From Anoplolepis gracilipes (Eukaryota; Arthropoda; Insecta; Hymenoptera; Formicidae), in assembly GCF_047496725.1 (NCBI RefSeq), contig NC_132981.1:8854501-8918500 (forward strand): DNA of 64,000 nucleotides, in the 5' to 3' direction. Shown in pieces: positions 11,482 through 24,822 of this stretch (position 1 is its first letter; each line of letters opens with the position of its first letter). A program made the position numbers and the translations under genes. Under the pieces are notes generated by a model that saw nothing but the letters and a program-made list of their open reading frames with translations, did not search any database and had not been told where the DNA came from.

Positions 11482-12363
11482 ATCGAGTCGATCAAATCTT
11501 GCTGGTCTCGTCATGTCGGTTAATATTATAATCCTGTAAGTTATCTCCATTTCTTTCCTTGTAAATTTTTTCCTCTTTCTCTTTCTATTTCTCACTTCTT
11601 CGTCTCTGGCGCCCTTAACACGATCCTTTTTCTACGAAACACAGATCGACCAGCTGTGTTCATTATTTTACGAGTCTAACGGGACACATCTATAATCTCG
11701 TGAGGTCTTATAATTAGTAAAAGGTAAAACAGTTGCGAGATTACTGACAAACGCGATATGCCTTGTGGTGTGAATTATATAAACGTTTGTTTCGTAGCAT
11801 CATCGGTGTAGATCACCGTCTAAACACATAAACGCCTAAAAGATCTATAAATATTTTAGAATCTATAAATATTTTTATCAGAAGTGTTTTTGGGCCTCGT
11901 CTGGATCGTCGTCATGTATACTTGAGTGATGCTACCCAACATCTCATTAAATGTTAAAGAATCATACTGCAATAAGCTTTGCGCGATTACGAAAAAAGAT
12001 AGCTTGTGTTTGCAGTCGACATAAATGTTATCAGCGGAAAGCGACGAAACGATAATCATTAACGGCAATTTTTATTATCTACAGTCCTATTATTTAACTG
12101 GTGCTATCTGCCGTTTCACTTGCAATTCCTCTTTTTTATACTATTTCACGAATAGAGGGTAAATTAAAACACGGTGAAGAAAGTTTCAACAATCATTATC
12201 ACGCTATTAGAATATCCGAATCGAGAAAATGATTGAAGTACGATATACTTTGTAAGATATTAAACTAATCTCCTACGGCAGAATTATTTATTCCTTTTGG
12301 GGCTTTTATTTCACGAATTACTTTAAGAAAGATTTATATTTTATATGTATGGTAATTATATGA

Positions 12364-12384
12364 TGTATGTGTGTGTGTGTGTAC

Positions 12385-12435
<51 letters not shown>
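12364..12435. repeat. TG and TA microsatellite
   Basis: A (TG)n run followed by (TA)n directly abuts the left end of the foldback transposon at 12436. Confidence 0.9.
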
Positions 12436-12438
<3 letters not shown>

Positions 12439-13202
12439 GGTGTCCTGGTAAAGGTGGGCAATCTCTCGTAGAACAGGTAAAAATAACCTCATAAGTTCCT
12501 AATAAAATTTATTTCTAAAATGCATTTCTACCAAGATATTTGTCTCTAAAGTTTAAATTTGAGAATCATTTTTCTTAAATAACTTTTATAATATACTTTA
12601 TAAGAACTTTTTTTATTATTAAATAAAGATATTTAAAATAGTGTGATAGATTTTTTTATATCATCTCGGAGAGCTAGAATCGGATCATAAGTCTTTGGCT
12701 TTTTTATTTTTAAATTATATTTTTAAATTCTTCACATCTTCATCTTAAAAAAACCGTATTCTTGTTTCATTTCGAACAAACTGTTTTTCAAGAAAAACGC
12801 ATTTGATCTATTTCTTAGAGAAAGGTGTGAAGAATCTAAAAGCATAATTTAAAAATAAAAAGTTCACCGGCTTTAAAGTTTTGTAAGTTAAAAGACTTAC
12901 AGGTGATTCGAGACTGGCTCTCCGAGATGATATGAAAAAATCTATTACACCATTTTAAAGATCTTTACTTAATAAAAAAAAAGTTAATAATAATAATAAA
13001 AAAAGTTCTTATACATTATTAAGATCTACAAAGTAATATAAAAGTTATTTCAGAAAAATGATTTTCAAATTAAATCTTTAGAGACAAATATCTCGGTAGA
13101 AATACATTTTAGAAAAAAATTATATAGGAACTTATGGGGTTATTTTTACCCACTCTTTCTACATGCCCACAAAAAATTACCCACCTTTACCAGGATACCC
13201 TG
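12436..13202. mobile_element. Foldback MITE with TA-flanked terminal inverted repeats
   Basis: The left end CAGGGTGTCCTGGTAAAGG is matched in reverse complement by the right end (CCTTTACCAGGATACCCTG). Both are flanked by TA, as expected for a TA-target element such as the Tc1/mariner group. The inverted similarity extends far inward: for example a segment with GAGACAAATATCT near 13080 matches one near 12535. The whole 767 bp is therefore close to a long imperfect palindrome with no coding capacity. The transposase family is inferred only from the TA target. Confidence 0.75.
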
Positions 13203-13275
13203 TACATACGTAAATACACGTAAATATATGTATGTGCACACACGTGCTATGGTCGCATTATCCGCTCGACTCAGC

Positions 13276-13330
13276 GCGTATTTAATCGACGCGTATTTAA
13301 TCGGCGCGTATTTAATCGGCGCGTATTTAA
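13276..13330. repeat. 15-bp minisatellite, about 3.7 copies
   Basis: The unit GCGTATTTAATCGRC is repeated in tandem almost exactly four times. It produces KYAPI-type repeats in a minus-strand ORF, which I take to be non-genic. Confidence 0.85.
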
Positions 13331-13562
13331 GCAAACAAGGCTTAAGAATAATAAGAAAATCGACAATACGAAATAAATGCGAATACAGAAATAAATCGAC
13401 AAACAGCTTGATTATGTTACATGAATGTGTATTAATGAACACTGAAACGCTAGATAATATCGTTCATTAATTTTTTGATTCACAGAAAATTGTAATTCTC
13501 GAGAAAAAGCAAACGATATATTTATATACGAACCGAATCTTTATATGTCATATATTTTTTTT

Positions 13563-13595
<33 letters not shown>

Positions 13596-15778
13596 GAAGA
13601 ATTGATTCAATTTTTCTCGAATATTTACAAATTTGTGCGATCAATGCGACTTTAAAGTGTCGGAATAACAATAAGAGTGGAGCACGAGTACTTGCAGAGG
13701 CACGAATCTTTTAACTTTTCTGACACTGAACTTCTCTACTCGCTGACCAATCGGTTCTTCGTATCCGGCAAGTTTCTGCATAAGGAATTGATAGTTAATT
13801 CTTTGAAATAATTTCTTACTCTGTCTTCCGGCACGTTCAAAGTGCTGTCACTTCAAAGTCTGTGCCTCTTCTCGTTTAGTTGAATGCTTGTCTCTCTAAC
13901 GTCCACGGCTGGCTCGTACAATATACAATATACACCTGTTACTCGGACTCTACACGTACACATATACACATAGACACATATACATATAGACACATACACA
14001 CATACACACAAACACAAAACTACATTATTATTTAAATGAAAGCATTTGAGCGATCTGAGGTTCGTTTTTAAAAACGACAAAGCGACCAGAACGACAAAGG
14101 CATGCCATCGTGATAAATGAAAGAGTACTTTGAATTATAATCCGGTACTGCGTACCGGAAGGAAGGTCGAGACGATCGTACGAGATGATCGTGGAAGCTC
14201 TAGCTAATCATTTGGCCGGGAGCCATAATATGTTTCACATCGAACTTTTATAGCAATTGCTTCCTCTACTCATAGAGATTCTTCAAAGTGAATAACGACA
14301 GTTACTCGCGCGTTACGTCTTTTTAGTGAGATAGTTTTTAATATCGAATCTTTCAACTTTTATTGTTTCTCTATTGGCTTTCGTTACATTTATCGTGTTT
14401 TTCTTAGGATCTTCTTAGCTCATCAAAGTATCGTATTCAAAGCGAATATGAATGAAAGTGTAAATGATGAAGATATATAATGTTTTCATATAATATCCTT
14501 ATATAATCTAAATTATTCTCTTACATATTTAATTGCTGTTCGTTTTATTAATTCGGTAATGCAAACCTATTTAATCAAATCTATATAATCTATATAAATA
14601 AAATAACACGTTATTATATATTACATATGTATACAATGATATTACAGTTCATTGCGATGATCAATTGAGTTTCAAAAGAGATTAATTTGGAACGAGATAA
14701 AAAAAAGAATATATCTCCTTCATCTGCTTTACATCTATAGATTTTTAAATATTTTCTTGCAAGATCATTATTAATTAAGTTTTTCAACAATGTATATATT
14801 ATCTTTTTTTTACTACAAATGACGTATAAATCGATATTTCTATATCTCTTGTTCTAGTTTCTTTTATTGTCTACTTTATGCCGTTCTCTTTTCTTTCTTT
14901 TTCTTTTCTAGAATTAAAAGCTTGCGAACAAATATATGTGTATGAAATGATTGTTAGTCCAATTGCTGTCGCAAAGAAACTAGTTTGTGCATCCGTAATG
15001 CTGTTCCGAATCGAGTCCGTGTTCGTTCATCGAGAATCGCATCACTAATCGATGTAACGAGCTCTTGCGTGTATACGTATGTGTACGAGTGTACATTTTC
15101 TTTCGAGAGCTATAAGACTGATAACTTAAAGCACGTACATAATGTATATAATAATGTACTCAAGAGTAAGGATTTTAATCGTGTCTCGATCAAAGTTTTT
15201 AAGTATCTTATCATATTCGACGATTACCGGGATTTTTTCTAATAAGTAAGTTACATCTGTATATTTTTTATCATGTAAGTTCTCGTTTCTTTATTTTTAA
15301 TTCCTATTTGTAATATATCGTCCACGTATACTCATGTATAGCATTATGTTGCGGCATCTTTCTCGCCTCATTTTTATCTGACAAACGTGATTTGAATATT
15401 ATCTTTACCTTTACGGCGTATATTAATAATTATTGCATACAATATTATCATCCATTATTGATTGTTATATATCTAAGATATGTCTCCTGTATATAAGGTT
15501 TGGAAATGTTTATTATTTCGTGGTTCGTACATGCGTTTGGGTACTGTATTGTACATACATATCAATGAGAATAATTATCCTTTTGCAATAAAAATTACAA
15601 TGTAAATAATATACTACGAGATATGGTTTTTTTTTATCTTCCGATTATTTCTTAATTTTATTTTCCTCGTCATCTATGTAACTTTATACATTAAAATTGT
15701 TTTTCGACAATTGTTCTTTGAAGCTGTCGGAATTAAAGTTAGAGATTGACATTCAGCTTGATGATGCATCTCAATTTT
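13331..15778. other. Intergenic stretch, nothing recognised
   Basis: Holds a TA microsatellite at about 13566-13593 and CA-rich runs near 13960-14020. GC rises modestly at about 13640-14330 without a codable frame. No gene supported. Confidence 0.5.
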
Positions 15779-16051
15779 TTATGGCCAAACAATATTCTCG
15801 ATCCAGTCGAGATAAAAACTAATTCTAGTATATATCGCGGGGGAATCTTTAAAAGCACAAAATTTTCCAAAGCTTGTTACACCCACGATACTGTACACGC
15901 AGTAAGGTTCCGCGAGAACCCTTTGCAATGGACCACCGCTGTCACCCTATGTATATATAATACGATATATAATACCTTACATATATATAATTAAATTTGT
16001 TTAATCTTAGTCTGATTTATATAATCTGTGACAGGTGTATATATACCGACT

Positions 16052-16097
<46 letters not shown>

Positions 16098-17654
16098 TAT
16101 AGAATAATGTCCAAATTAAGCTCAAAGATTCCATCCATAAATGGAAAAGTTTTTTTTATGTAAAAAAAATTAATTGATTAAAGTCATTTGAGGAATGCAA
16201 GTACAATACTGTCTCTATCTGCTAAGAGAGAAAAAACGAAAATAACTTCAAATGTTTAATTGTACGCACCTGGCAGGTGTCTTTCCCACCTTCCATTATG
16301 CCAGCACAAAGTAAACCTTGTATCAAACCGTCAGGTAACCGTCTTGTACCGAGATCCTCGGCGTAACTCTTTTTACAGTCGTTCTCGGAAATATAATTCA
16401 GCTGAACCTTCATTAATTCGTTGCTACCGATATTAGATTCTGCATAATATCTTTCAATAAATGTATATAAAATGTAATATAAAATCATGAATAATATTAT
16501 AATAAATTAATGCTTATAAAATAATTTACATTGTGAAATATTAAATATTATATCAGAGGAAAAATATTTGAAAAATACTGACCGTAAGAGGTTTTCCCAA
16601 ATCCAGAGGCGATGGCGTTCTTGCCTGGTATCTGCGAGCTTATTTCAAGACACGCAGGTCGCACTCGAGGATTCAACTCTAGCGGTCGATCAAGCTTAAG
16701 TAATGCTATATCGTGATACTTAACCGAAGGCTTGTAATCCGGATGCTTAATCCTCTCCACGATGTGTCTCTCCTGCATAACGTCGCCTGGATTTAATAAA
16801 TCAATCAAGCCGACACGTACTTTGCTCGCTGGACCTCTGAAACAGGTAATTAATGTTAAAAATGACGTATATTTTAATTCTAAAATTCATAGTAATAAAA
16901 TTAATATAATAAAATAATTTTGTGAGAGACAAATTATTACTTGTCCGGAGATTCCAAACAGTGAGCCGCTGTCAGGATAAAATTCTCGGAGATGATACTT
17001 CCTCCACATTGCCAGGACACCGCATCGCTTTTGCCATAACCGATTACCGCCTGCAACGTAAATGATAAATTGTCATTAAATTAAATATTAATAAATACGC
17101 GGAAACCTTGAAATGCAGCAATGGATTTTCCAAGCCATTTTCGATCACCTTAATTGGAATATATAGAAAAAATAAATGTCATATTCTTATGCTAAATTAA
17201 TAAAAGAAAGAAAATTATTAAATAAAATATAGTATTTTTTATTTTATTATAAAAAAAAACAAATTAAAAAGATTTTTGTGTTTCTTTTGTAATTTATATA
17301 CAAATATTCTACAACACTGTTTGCATTACAATTATAAGTTAAAATAATATTTATAAATAGTTCATGTTAATGGTATTATTGTCGATTCAAAGATTGTTCC
17401 TTATCTATTCATTTATTTGCTGTATTAGCAATTAATCGCGTGTTTTTTTGTTTCTTATCGTTTCTGATGTCAACAACAATTTTGTGTATCTATTCTCACC
17501 ATGTGCGGAAATTCCGCGGGTTTTGCTCGAACTCCGCCGATGATAAGAGGTGTCTCAATAATCGCGCAGCGAGATACTTTATTCGAGCCAGCATTGATAC
17601 GCAAAGTCGGCGAATTCTCGATTTCGTAAACCAGATCGGCATATTCCTTACATT
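15779..17654 (-). CDS. Trypsin-like S1 serine protease (snake/persephone type), 5' end unresolved
   Basis: Secreted proteases of this group act in immune or developmental cascades. Minus-strand exons in gene order are 17500-17654, 16941-17050, 16583-16836, 16270-16439 and 15779-15946; all phases agree, giving about 285 aa. The catalytic triad is complete: His in TAAHC, Asp in YHDIALLKL, Ser in GDSGGPL. Asp in GGKDTCQ marks trypsin-like specificity. The zymogen cleavage site is ETPL followed by IIGG, so cleavage would occur after Leu. The exon at 17654 begins after a good acceptor with CKEYADLVYEI. It needs a preceding exon in phase 1, and no signal-peptide or clip-domain exon was found. An ORF at 18369-18551 does not join in phase. 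It is a paralogue of the plus-strand clip protease that starts at 21233. Confidence 0.82.
16059..16094. repeat. TA microsatellite in a protease intron
   Basis: A (TA)n run lies between the catalytic-Ser exon and the preceding exon of the minus-strand protease. Confidence 0.9.
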
Positions 17655-20003
17655 CTGCGAAAATCCAAGAATTATGTAAATAAGAATTAGAAGAATTATG
17701 TAAATAAGTAGAGGAAAACAGACGCAAATCACAACGATTGACGGAATTTATAGTGCAATTACTAGGTAAAAAGCTATGATTAAAAGAATACACAGAAATT
17801 ATTCATTTCTACGCGCAACTATATCCATAACGTGCGTAGTTCATCAATTTAATATCGTGCGTCATTACTTAATTGCGCATCTATCAAACACATGTTTATT
17901 TATATACCGACCTAAACAAGTTGCACGTGTTTCCTTTTGTGCCAATAAAATCTCGCACCGAAACAATTACAAATGCTTTAGCAATTTACGACGTCGCGAT
18001 TTAATAAACGTTAGATATGTCACGAAATTTTAAAAATAGCTTGTAAGATTACTTACAAATTGTACAGTATATAATAACTTATATATAAGTAGAAATAGAA
18101 TTAAATAAACCTTGAGACTTATTTTTAACTAGCTAACAATAAGTAAGAAGTTGACAGATGTTTAATTTCTTATTAATTGAATTAATTGTATGACGAGATA
18201 TTTAATATTAAAAATTGTTATTTCTCGTCTAAAATTTTTATCTGAGAAAAACCAATTCTAATTTTGACAAAAAATTTGTTATCAAAAAAAAAAAAAAAAA
18301 AAAAAAAGAGTCATATGAATATAATTGTAAAACACACCGCGTTAATATCGTGATTTGTATGCGTACACTCAAAATAAAGTTTTCTCAAATTGTAAATATA
18401 ACCAGCAAGATGAAGTATCACTAACTTTCTTCGCTTTTTCGCGCTGCAGAATTTCTGAATAAGATGGCAACGAATAATGCGATTGCAAACTTCCCGTACA
18501 TATTGCAAGTCCAATGTACGACGTACCGACTTTTCGAATAAAGGCTTTCATATCAAATTTTCGCTTTTAAGTACGTTGGATAATGTGTAACGAAATGCAT
18601 ACGATGATGATGTCGTTCGTTAACGATTAGTAATCCGCAAGCTGAAGTGTCATTAATACGATATTGACGGAACTGTAGCCAATGACGTACATCTGCTGAA
18701 TCTTACCCAAGAAATATTTCTTAAAAGATTTGCATCATTTTCGATAAGTAAATATCACACTTTAATAATGAATCATTATTTCGTAGAAAAATTGCTTATG
18801 TTCTTATCTTAGTATCTAGTAATGTTGTATTCACGCTATTTAATTAATTCAGAAACGTATTTATAATTACTTAAACATGAATTACTACATTTGCACGTTT
18901 TTTCCATATTATTACACATCCTTTTAGAATGCATAAAATATAAATTCTGTAATACCCAACAATTTAATTTAATTGCAAAAATTTCTTTGTATTAATATAT
19001 ATGTGATACAAACTTTATTTTATCACGAAATCATCAATATTTGTTTAATTATAAAATAATTGTTTTTATTATTGTTAAATTAGTTTGTAATATTACTACC
19101 ATATTATCATATTAATTTCATCTGCAAATTAACATTCGGATCAACACTACATCCCTGGATGTGGTCCGCTCGTAATGATACTAGCTTTATTAAACCTAAC
19201 GGGTTTCTTGCAGCAATAATCGCAATGAACCGGATTAGATTTGTCTTACGGTGAATTAAATCCATCTATTTACTAACATTATTTCCAGCGTATTTTTGAA
19301 AAATATGTAAGATTCCTACAAATTTATCTTCTTAATCTACTTAAAATTATTTTAAAATATGTGTAAAATTGTCATAAAACTGGAATCCCCGATGGCTTGC
19401 TATGTGTTATCTCTCTTATTAATGCATAATATTCTCACTTTAATTTTGCTAAATATATTAGTAATTTAAATTAAACAAGTATTAAACATTTCAATGGCAA
19501 TAAATTTGTGGCATAGTAGATGTAATTTCTCAGCATCCCTACTTTATTATGCAAGCTTTCGACTAGATCAATTTGGCAATGCTTTGCGCCAAACGTAATA
19601 ACTCGAGTTTATTTGAAATGTAATTCTTAGAAAGCAATAATTATTAAAAGATTGATAAATCTTTTCTAGGCGAATATACGAGTTGTTTTTTTCACTTTAA
19701 AGTTAACTTTCTTATCAACTACAACAGGTATTTTTAATGATTGCGCTATAACAATTTGCAGGTAATAATATCGCACGTAACATTATGCTTCATGCAATAA
19801 TCAATGACATATTTTAAAAGCGATTATAATGCTCTGATATGGAAATATTACTGATTATAGCAAAATATTACAAATTGTATTATATGTGCAACATAATTAT
19901 CTTATTATATATTTCTGTATATATTATACATTTATATGTGTACGTAATAATAAATGATTTTATTTAAAGTCGCAATTATAAAAAATTTGTATATTATTGC
20001 ACA

Positions 20004-20006
<3 letters not shown>

Positions 20007-20057
<51 letters not shown>
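20007..20057. repeat. TA microsatellite
   Basis: An uninterrupted (TA)n run of about 25 units. Confidence 0.95.
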
Positions 20058-20063
<6 letters not shown>

Positions 20064-20589
20064 GCATTGAGAATTTATCTATATTCGGAATTTCTACACT
20101 TGTTATTTAATTTATGTACGATTTTATTGCTAACAATAAGATAGATAGTTTGAGCAATTCATTTATCAAATGATAAATATCTATTGAAGAATCATTGTCA
20201 CTGATTATTGCATTTTTATCCCGATATCGTGCAAACTATACAAGAGTTCGTGATCTTGATGGAAGGAAGAGATTACTATCATAATAAGATCTAGGAAGAG
20301 TTTTAATTAATCAGAAAAATTATAAAATGTGTATTCAGTCTTGCAATATAATTGAATTAGTTCATTCTCATTGCCTGAATGTAATTTTGATATCTTTATA
20401 TCTTACATCTAGATTTTCTCATCGAGAAACTTAATAAGCCCATTTTTATTAATGGAGTAAGAAAAAAATGTATATACATAATAAGACTAATGGAGATTGC
20501 ATCGTATTAATACTAATATCAATCTATTTTGTAATCATCATTTTAATACTAATATCGATCTATTTTGCAATCAATAATTCATCATTGTT

Positions 20590-20820
20590 TTAAGTTCTTC
20601 TATTTGTAGATTTTCAATTTAGCAATTTTTAATATTTTATTATTTCAATAAATTTAGAAGATTATTGAAGAAAATACGTATAAGTACCAAATCACATATA
20701 TTTCAATATTCGATATCAAGATGTTTGAGATATTCAAGATTGAAATCAGTATAATTCAATTCAAATTCAACTTTTAACGATGTGAACGAAAATAATTTGT
20801 TTGTTTCGCAATTCGCGACA
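20590..20820. repeat. Arm 1 of a diverged inverted repeat flanking the clip-protease first exon
   Basis: Shares segments such as TTTAGAAGATTATT, TATCAAGAT.TTTGAGATAT and AATTCAATTCAAATTCAA with the reverse complement of 22255-22440. The two arms straddle exon 1 at 21233-21326. Confidence 0.65.
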
Positions 20821-21232
20821 ATTAGCACAAGATATATCATAATATTTCTTTAGAAATTGAAATCACTGAAGTATTACATCAATATAAATTCCTGTTATAG
20901 GCTGTTTACGGCACGCGAGGATTAATTGCCGCACGTCATTAATCAGTCATCGTTTTGCATATTTGAACGCATTTTATCAAAAGCATGAAACGAGATTCTT
21001 TCTCCGAAGATGCGCGCGGAATCGCATCATCTCACTCACGCTTGGCTAACTGGCTTATTACAAAGTGCATGACAAAAATGATCTCACCATCATGAGGCCA
21101 TGGAATAACATGGTGGGGACCATGAGGAAACTCGGAACTAGCGGACCGACAAGTTAGACGAGGTATATCTTCGGACGCGGCGAGTACACGAGACCAGACG
21201 AGGAGACCGCGTGATCAAGGTTGTGATCAAGA

Positions 21233-24200
21233 ATGTCACAGAGCGTGTTGGCCGCTTCGTCGTTATTGTTGCTGGTGTTGGTGTCGATCCTGTTGATCCT
21301 GCCAACACATGGAAACGCTGTCGGAGGTGAGTATTAGTTCTTTTTATTAAGAATACGAATTCTTGGTTGGAATGTGTCGAGCGTATTCTTTATCAGAGAA
21401 TGGGAAGGTCGCCCGCAGCGCTGAAAAAATTCCACTGTTAGCATGTAGTTCTCTATAATTGTATAAAATAATATAATCATACACTCACAACAATAATTAC
21501 TATCATTGATATAATGACTTATTTATTTGACTGCTATATATTTTTCTTTTTTTATTTATCCAAATAAAAAGAAATAAAAACTTACTTGACAACAACATCT
21601 CAAGCATCAACTTATTTCTACAGTTATTCCTTGTGATATGTCCTGTTATGCAAGTTAATCGGTATAATAATTCAACGATAATCACAAAACTTGTCGAAAC
21701 CATCGTCGAAAAAGAAACTCGTTATAGCATACATATATATACACAGATCAGACGCCTTGTCAACAAAATTGTAAGGTCAACTTTTATCTAGTATTTTATA
21801 ATGCTTTTTTTATAGTAATTTTTATCTTGAATTTATCTTTAATTTAAATAGTTAATATTCCTTCAATCATATTTCATATTTGAAAAAAAGAGTATGAGTC
21901 AAAAAGTGGCATCTAAAATTTTTATTTTATTTACAATAAATGTAAAATATTTTTTTCATTATATGTATATATAATAATTTAAAAATGTGCAAACTTATAT
22001 TATGCATTTAAATAAATGTGCAAACTTATGTATTTAAATAAATATAATTGTACTAATGTTTCTTATTAACGGCTCTTCAATTGTCTGTTATAATCATTAG
22101 ATTGTTCTGAACTTAGAAAGAAAGGAAGACATATAACTATTGACATTTCTATAATTATTGACAATTTTTCTAAATAATCCTAAATGCACAATGATAAATT
22201 ATTCATACTTCTATCAGATTATTATATAAATCTGCATAATCTGTATCTTAATTCTTTTCAAATTATTTTCGTTCACAGCGTTAAAATTTGAATTTGAATT
22301 GAATTATGCTGATTTCGATTATCTTGAATATCTCAAATATCTTGATATTAAATTTAATAATCTTCTAAATATTTTAAAATAATAAAATATTAAAACGTCA
22401 CTAAATTGAAAATAAACAAAATAGGAGAACCTAATGCAATATCTGTAAAATACGGTTTAAATAATAAAGTAAAGCAATTTAAGACGAATAAACTAAATAT
22501 AAAATACGTATTTTATATTTATATTCCAATTTCTTTTTCTTTATATTTTAAATAATATTAACAATAAATGACTGCATTGAATGTCTTTAATTTTAAGTTT
22601 CATTGTTGGGGCTTAAATCAAGAAATATCTCTGAATAGTAAATTCCCCTTTGTACAAGCTCAAATTAATTTTTAATAAAAATTTTTAATACACATTTGTG
22701 CGTATTTCTTATAATTTTCAGAAAGATGCACAATCGGCAGTTCGGGCAATCAGGGTACATGTAAAGTTTTACGAGATTGTGCAGTAGTTTACCAGGAATT
22801 ATTGGCCGGCAAAACGCCAAAAAACCTTTGCGACTTCTTAGGTTTTGAGCCGATAGTCTGCTGCCCCACAACAGCGAGTATTACCAACAGAACACCACTA
22901 ACACCGGTACCACAGACTACCGAACCAATTCGAACAGATGTTGTGCGACCTTTGACGCTGGATCACAGAAGAGGATCATTGGCGCGAGCAAGTAAGCGAG
23001 AATTCCTTCCCAATTAATCTTTTTTCATCGAAATAAATTTACATCGAAAATTTTAAGACCATCTTTCTTTTAATAACTTAATATTTAAAAAACTTTTCCT
23101 GTCTGTGTAAACAAGTTACGTAAATATACATTTCTACAACATAAGCACCAAAGTATATTAATGAGATTTAAATGTCTAGAGAGAGGTAAAATAAAATAAA
23201 AAACTGTGACTTCTGTCGCGGAAGCGCACGCGGTTTTAAATGTAGCTTCAGCTTAAAACTCAATATCAGTTCAAATCGATATAATCTTTTCTATTCCTCA
23301 GAATGCGCGGAAGCGGCGGAAGCTGTCTATGGCTTGGAAATACCACCCATACCGCTCCCTAATCGCAAACCCGTCAATGTGTCGCGTTGCGCCCTGAAAA
23401 CGCGTAAGCTGATCGTCGGTGGCGTGAAAGCCGATCCGAAAGAATTCCCGCACATGGCAGCCGTCGGTTTCAAAAACGGTCGTAGCATTGTGTGGAACTG
23501 TGGTGGTAGCTTGATTTCCGACAAGATTGTCCTAACAGCGGCACACTGCACTTGGAATGCAAACTGGTAAATTCCGTCTTTATCATTTATCTTTAGAAAA
23601 TTGAGGAAAAAGTGATTAAAATTTATTTTTGATATTTTAAGAATGAAAAACGACCTTGTCGTTATAGCTAGAGTTTCCGATTCTTCTTTTTATATTAGTA
23701 ATTCTTTGACCAATATCTTTAAATTAAAATACTACTATTTTTTTTTTTATTATCTGAGCGATCTAAGATAAAAGTCTTTTATTTTTATTTTCTTTAAAGG
23801 GGAGCCGCGGAATGGGTGCGAGTTGGTGATCTGAATCTTGCACAGTCGAATGACGACGCGAGGCCGCAAGATATTAAAATTGCAGAAAGAATAAAGCATC
23901 CTGAATACAAAGGCCTGTCAGAGTACCATGACATAGCTATATTACGATTGGAAAAAGAAGTAATCTATAATGCATGGGTGAGACCAGCGTGTCTTCCGGT
24001 TGATTTGCCTGACATAGGCACGGATAATAAGGCTGTTGCCACTGGATGGGGTTTAGTCGATTGGTGTAAGATTTATGAAAAATTATAAGATAATTCTACA
24101 AAATTTATAATATTATAAATTTTGTGATTGTATATGTAAATATGCATGTGTATAATCTAATATGTGACGAAAATATAATATTATAATAATGTGTACATGT

Positions 24201-24822
24201 AAATTAATATATATATTAATAGATCATAATATACTGTTTCATATCCTGCAGCTGAAGACACAGGCTCGGACAATTTACTGAAAGTAACACTCAGACTGGT
24301 CAACCACGCATCTTGTAATGCGAGCTTTTTCGATGGCGGTACCAGTGCACAACTTGCAAGAGGCATAGTCAATGAGTGGCAAATATGTGCGGGAGAAGTG
24401 GGAAAAGATACTTGTCAAGTAATATATTTTCCTTTATACTGAAACAAAATTAAAAAGAAACTATTCCCTTTAGAATCGTTCTCGTAACTCTTAATTAAAT
24501 TCAACTACGTGTGATTTAATTGCTTTTTAATTTTATTTATAAATCAGTCAAAGTTTAGTTAATTTATTATTTATAACTTCCGTTAACTTTCTCTTTAAAT
24601 TAAGTGGAAATTAAAATTAATTTTGTTTGTAATTATCAGGGTGACAGTGGAGGACCGCTCAGTATCTTTAACAAAGTTCATGATTGTATGTACAATATAA
24701 TCGGAATTACTAGTGTTGGACGATATTGTGGCAGTATCATACCTGGCGTGTACACTCGAGTCTATCATTATATCCCTTGGATAGAAAGAACCGCGTGGCC
24801 GGAATACTATCAAAACAATTAA
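21233..24822 (+). CDS. Clip-domain serine protease (snake/persephone type)
   Basis: Secreted zymogen of an extracellular proteolytic cascade (Toll or melanization type, by family). Exons are 21233-21326, 22722-22991, 23302-23566, 23800-24065, 24252-24418 and 24640-24822; all phases join. Exon 1 encodes a signal peptide with a long Leu/Val core. Exon 2 holds a clip domain with six cysteines (CTIGSSG, then GTC, RDCA, LCDF and CC), followed by a Thr/Pro linker. The third exon has the activation site (TRKL, then IVGG, so cleavage after Leu) and the catalytic His (TAAHC). Asp is in YHDIAILRL and Ser in GDSGGPL. The Asp in GKDTCQ predicts trypsin-like specificity. Cleavage after Leu rather than Arg/Lys resembles Drosophila Snake. 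It shares intron positions after the Asp region and before GDSGG with the minus-strand neighbour, so the two are ancient paralogues. Confidence 0.92.
22255..22440. repeat. Arm 2 of the diverged inverted repeat flanking clip-protease exon 1
   Basis: Reverse-complement partner of 20590-20820, with many substitutions and small gaps. It lies in intron 1 of the clip protease. Confidence 0.65.

Larger units (their letters stand above)
8295..12363. other. Long intergenic stretch without a supported gene
   Basis: Contains a short perfect hairpin at 9336-9369, a GC-richer patch at about 10440-10780 with only unrecognised ORFs on both strands, and a possible exon near 11282. Otherwise AT-rich. It may include regulatory DNA or non-coding transcripts, but nothing can be named. 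Confidence 0.5.
17655..21232. other. Region between the two head-to-head protease genes
   Basis: No coding exon is supported. It should contain the missing 5' exon(s) of the minus-strand protease and the promoters of both genes. Visible items are a poly-A run at about 18285-18307, a TA microsatellite at 20007-20057, a local 45-bp direct duplication near 20500-20580, and one arm of a diverged inverted repeat (20590-20820). GC rises at 20900-21230, just before the plus-strand signal-peptide exon, a likely promoter. Confidence 0.5.

Noticed and set aside
18369..18551. Possible first exon (MKAFIRKVG start) for the minus-strand protease
   Set aside because: Its only donor leaves phase 0, while the next exon needs phase 1, and its signal-peptide character is weak.
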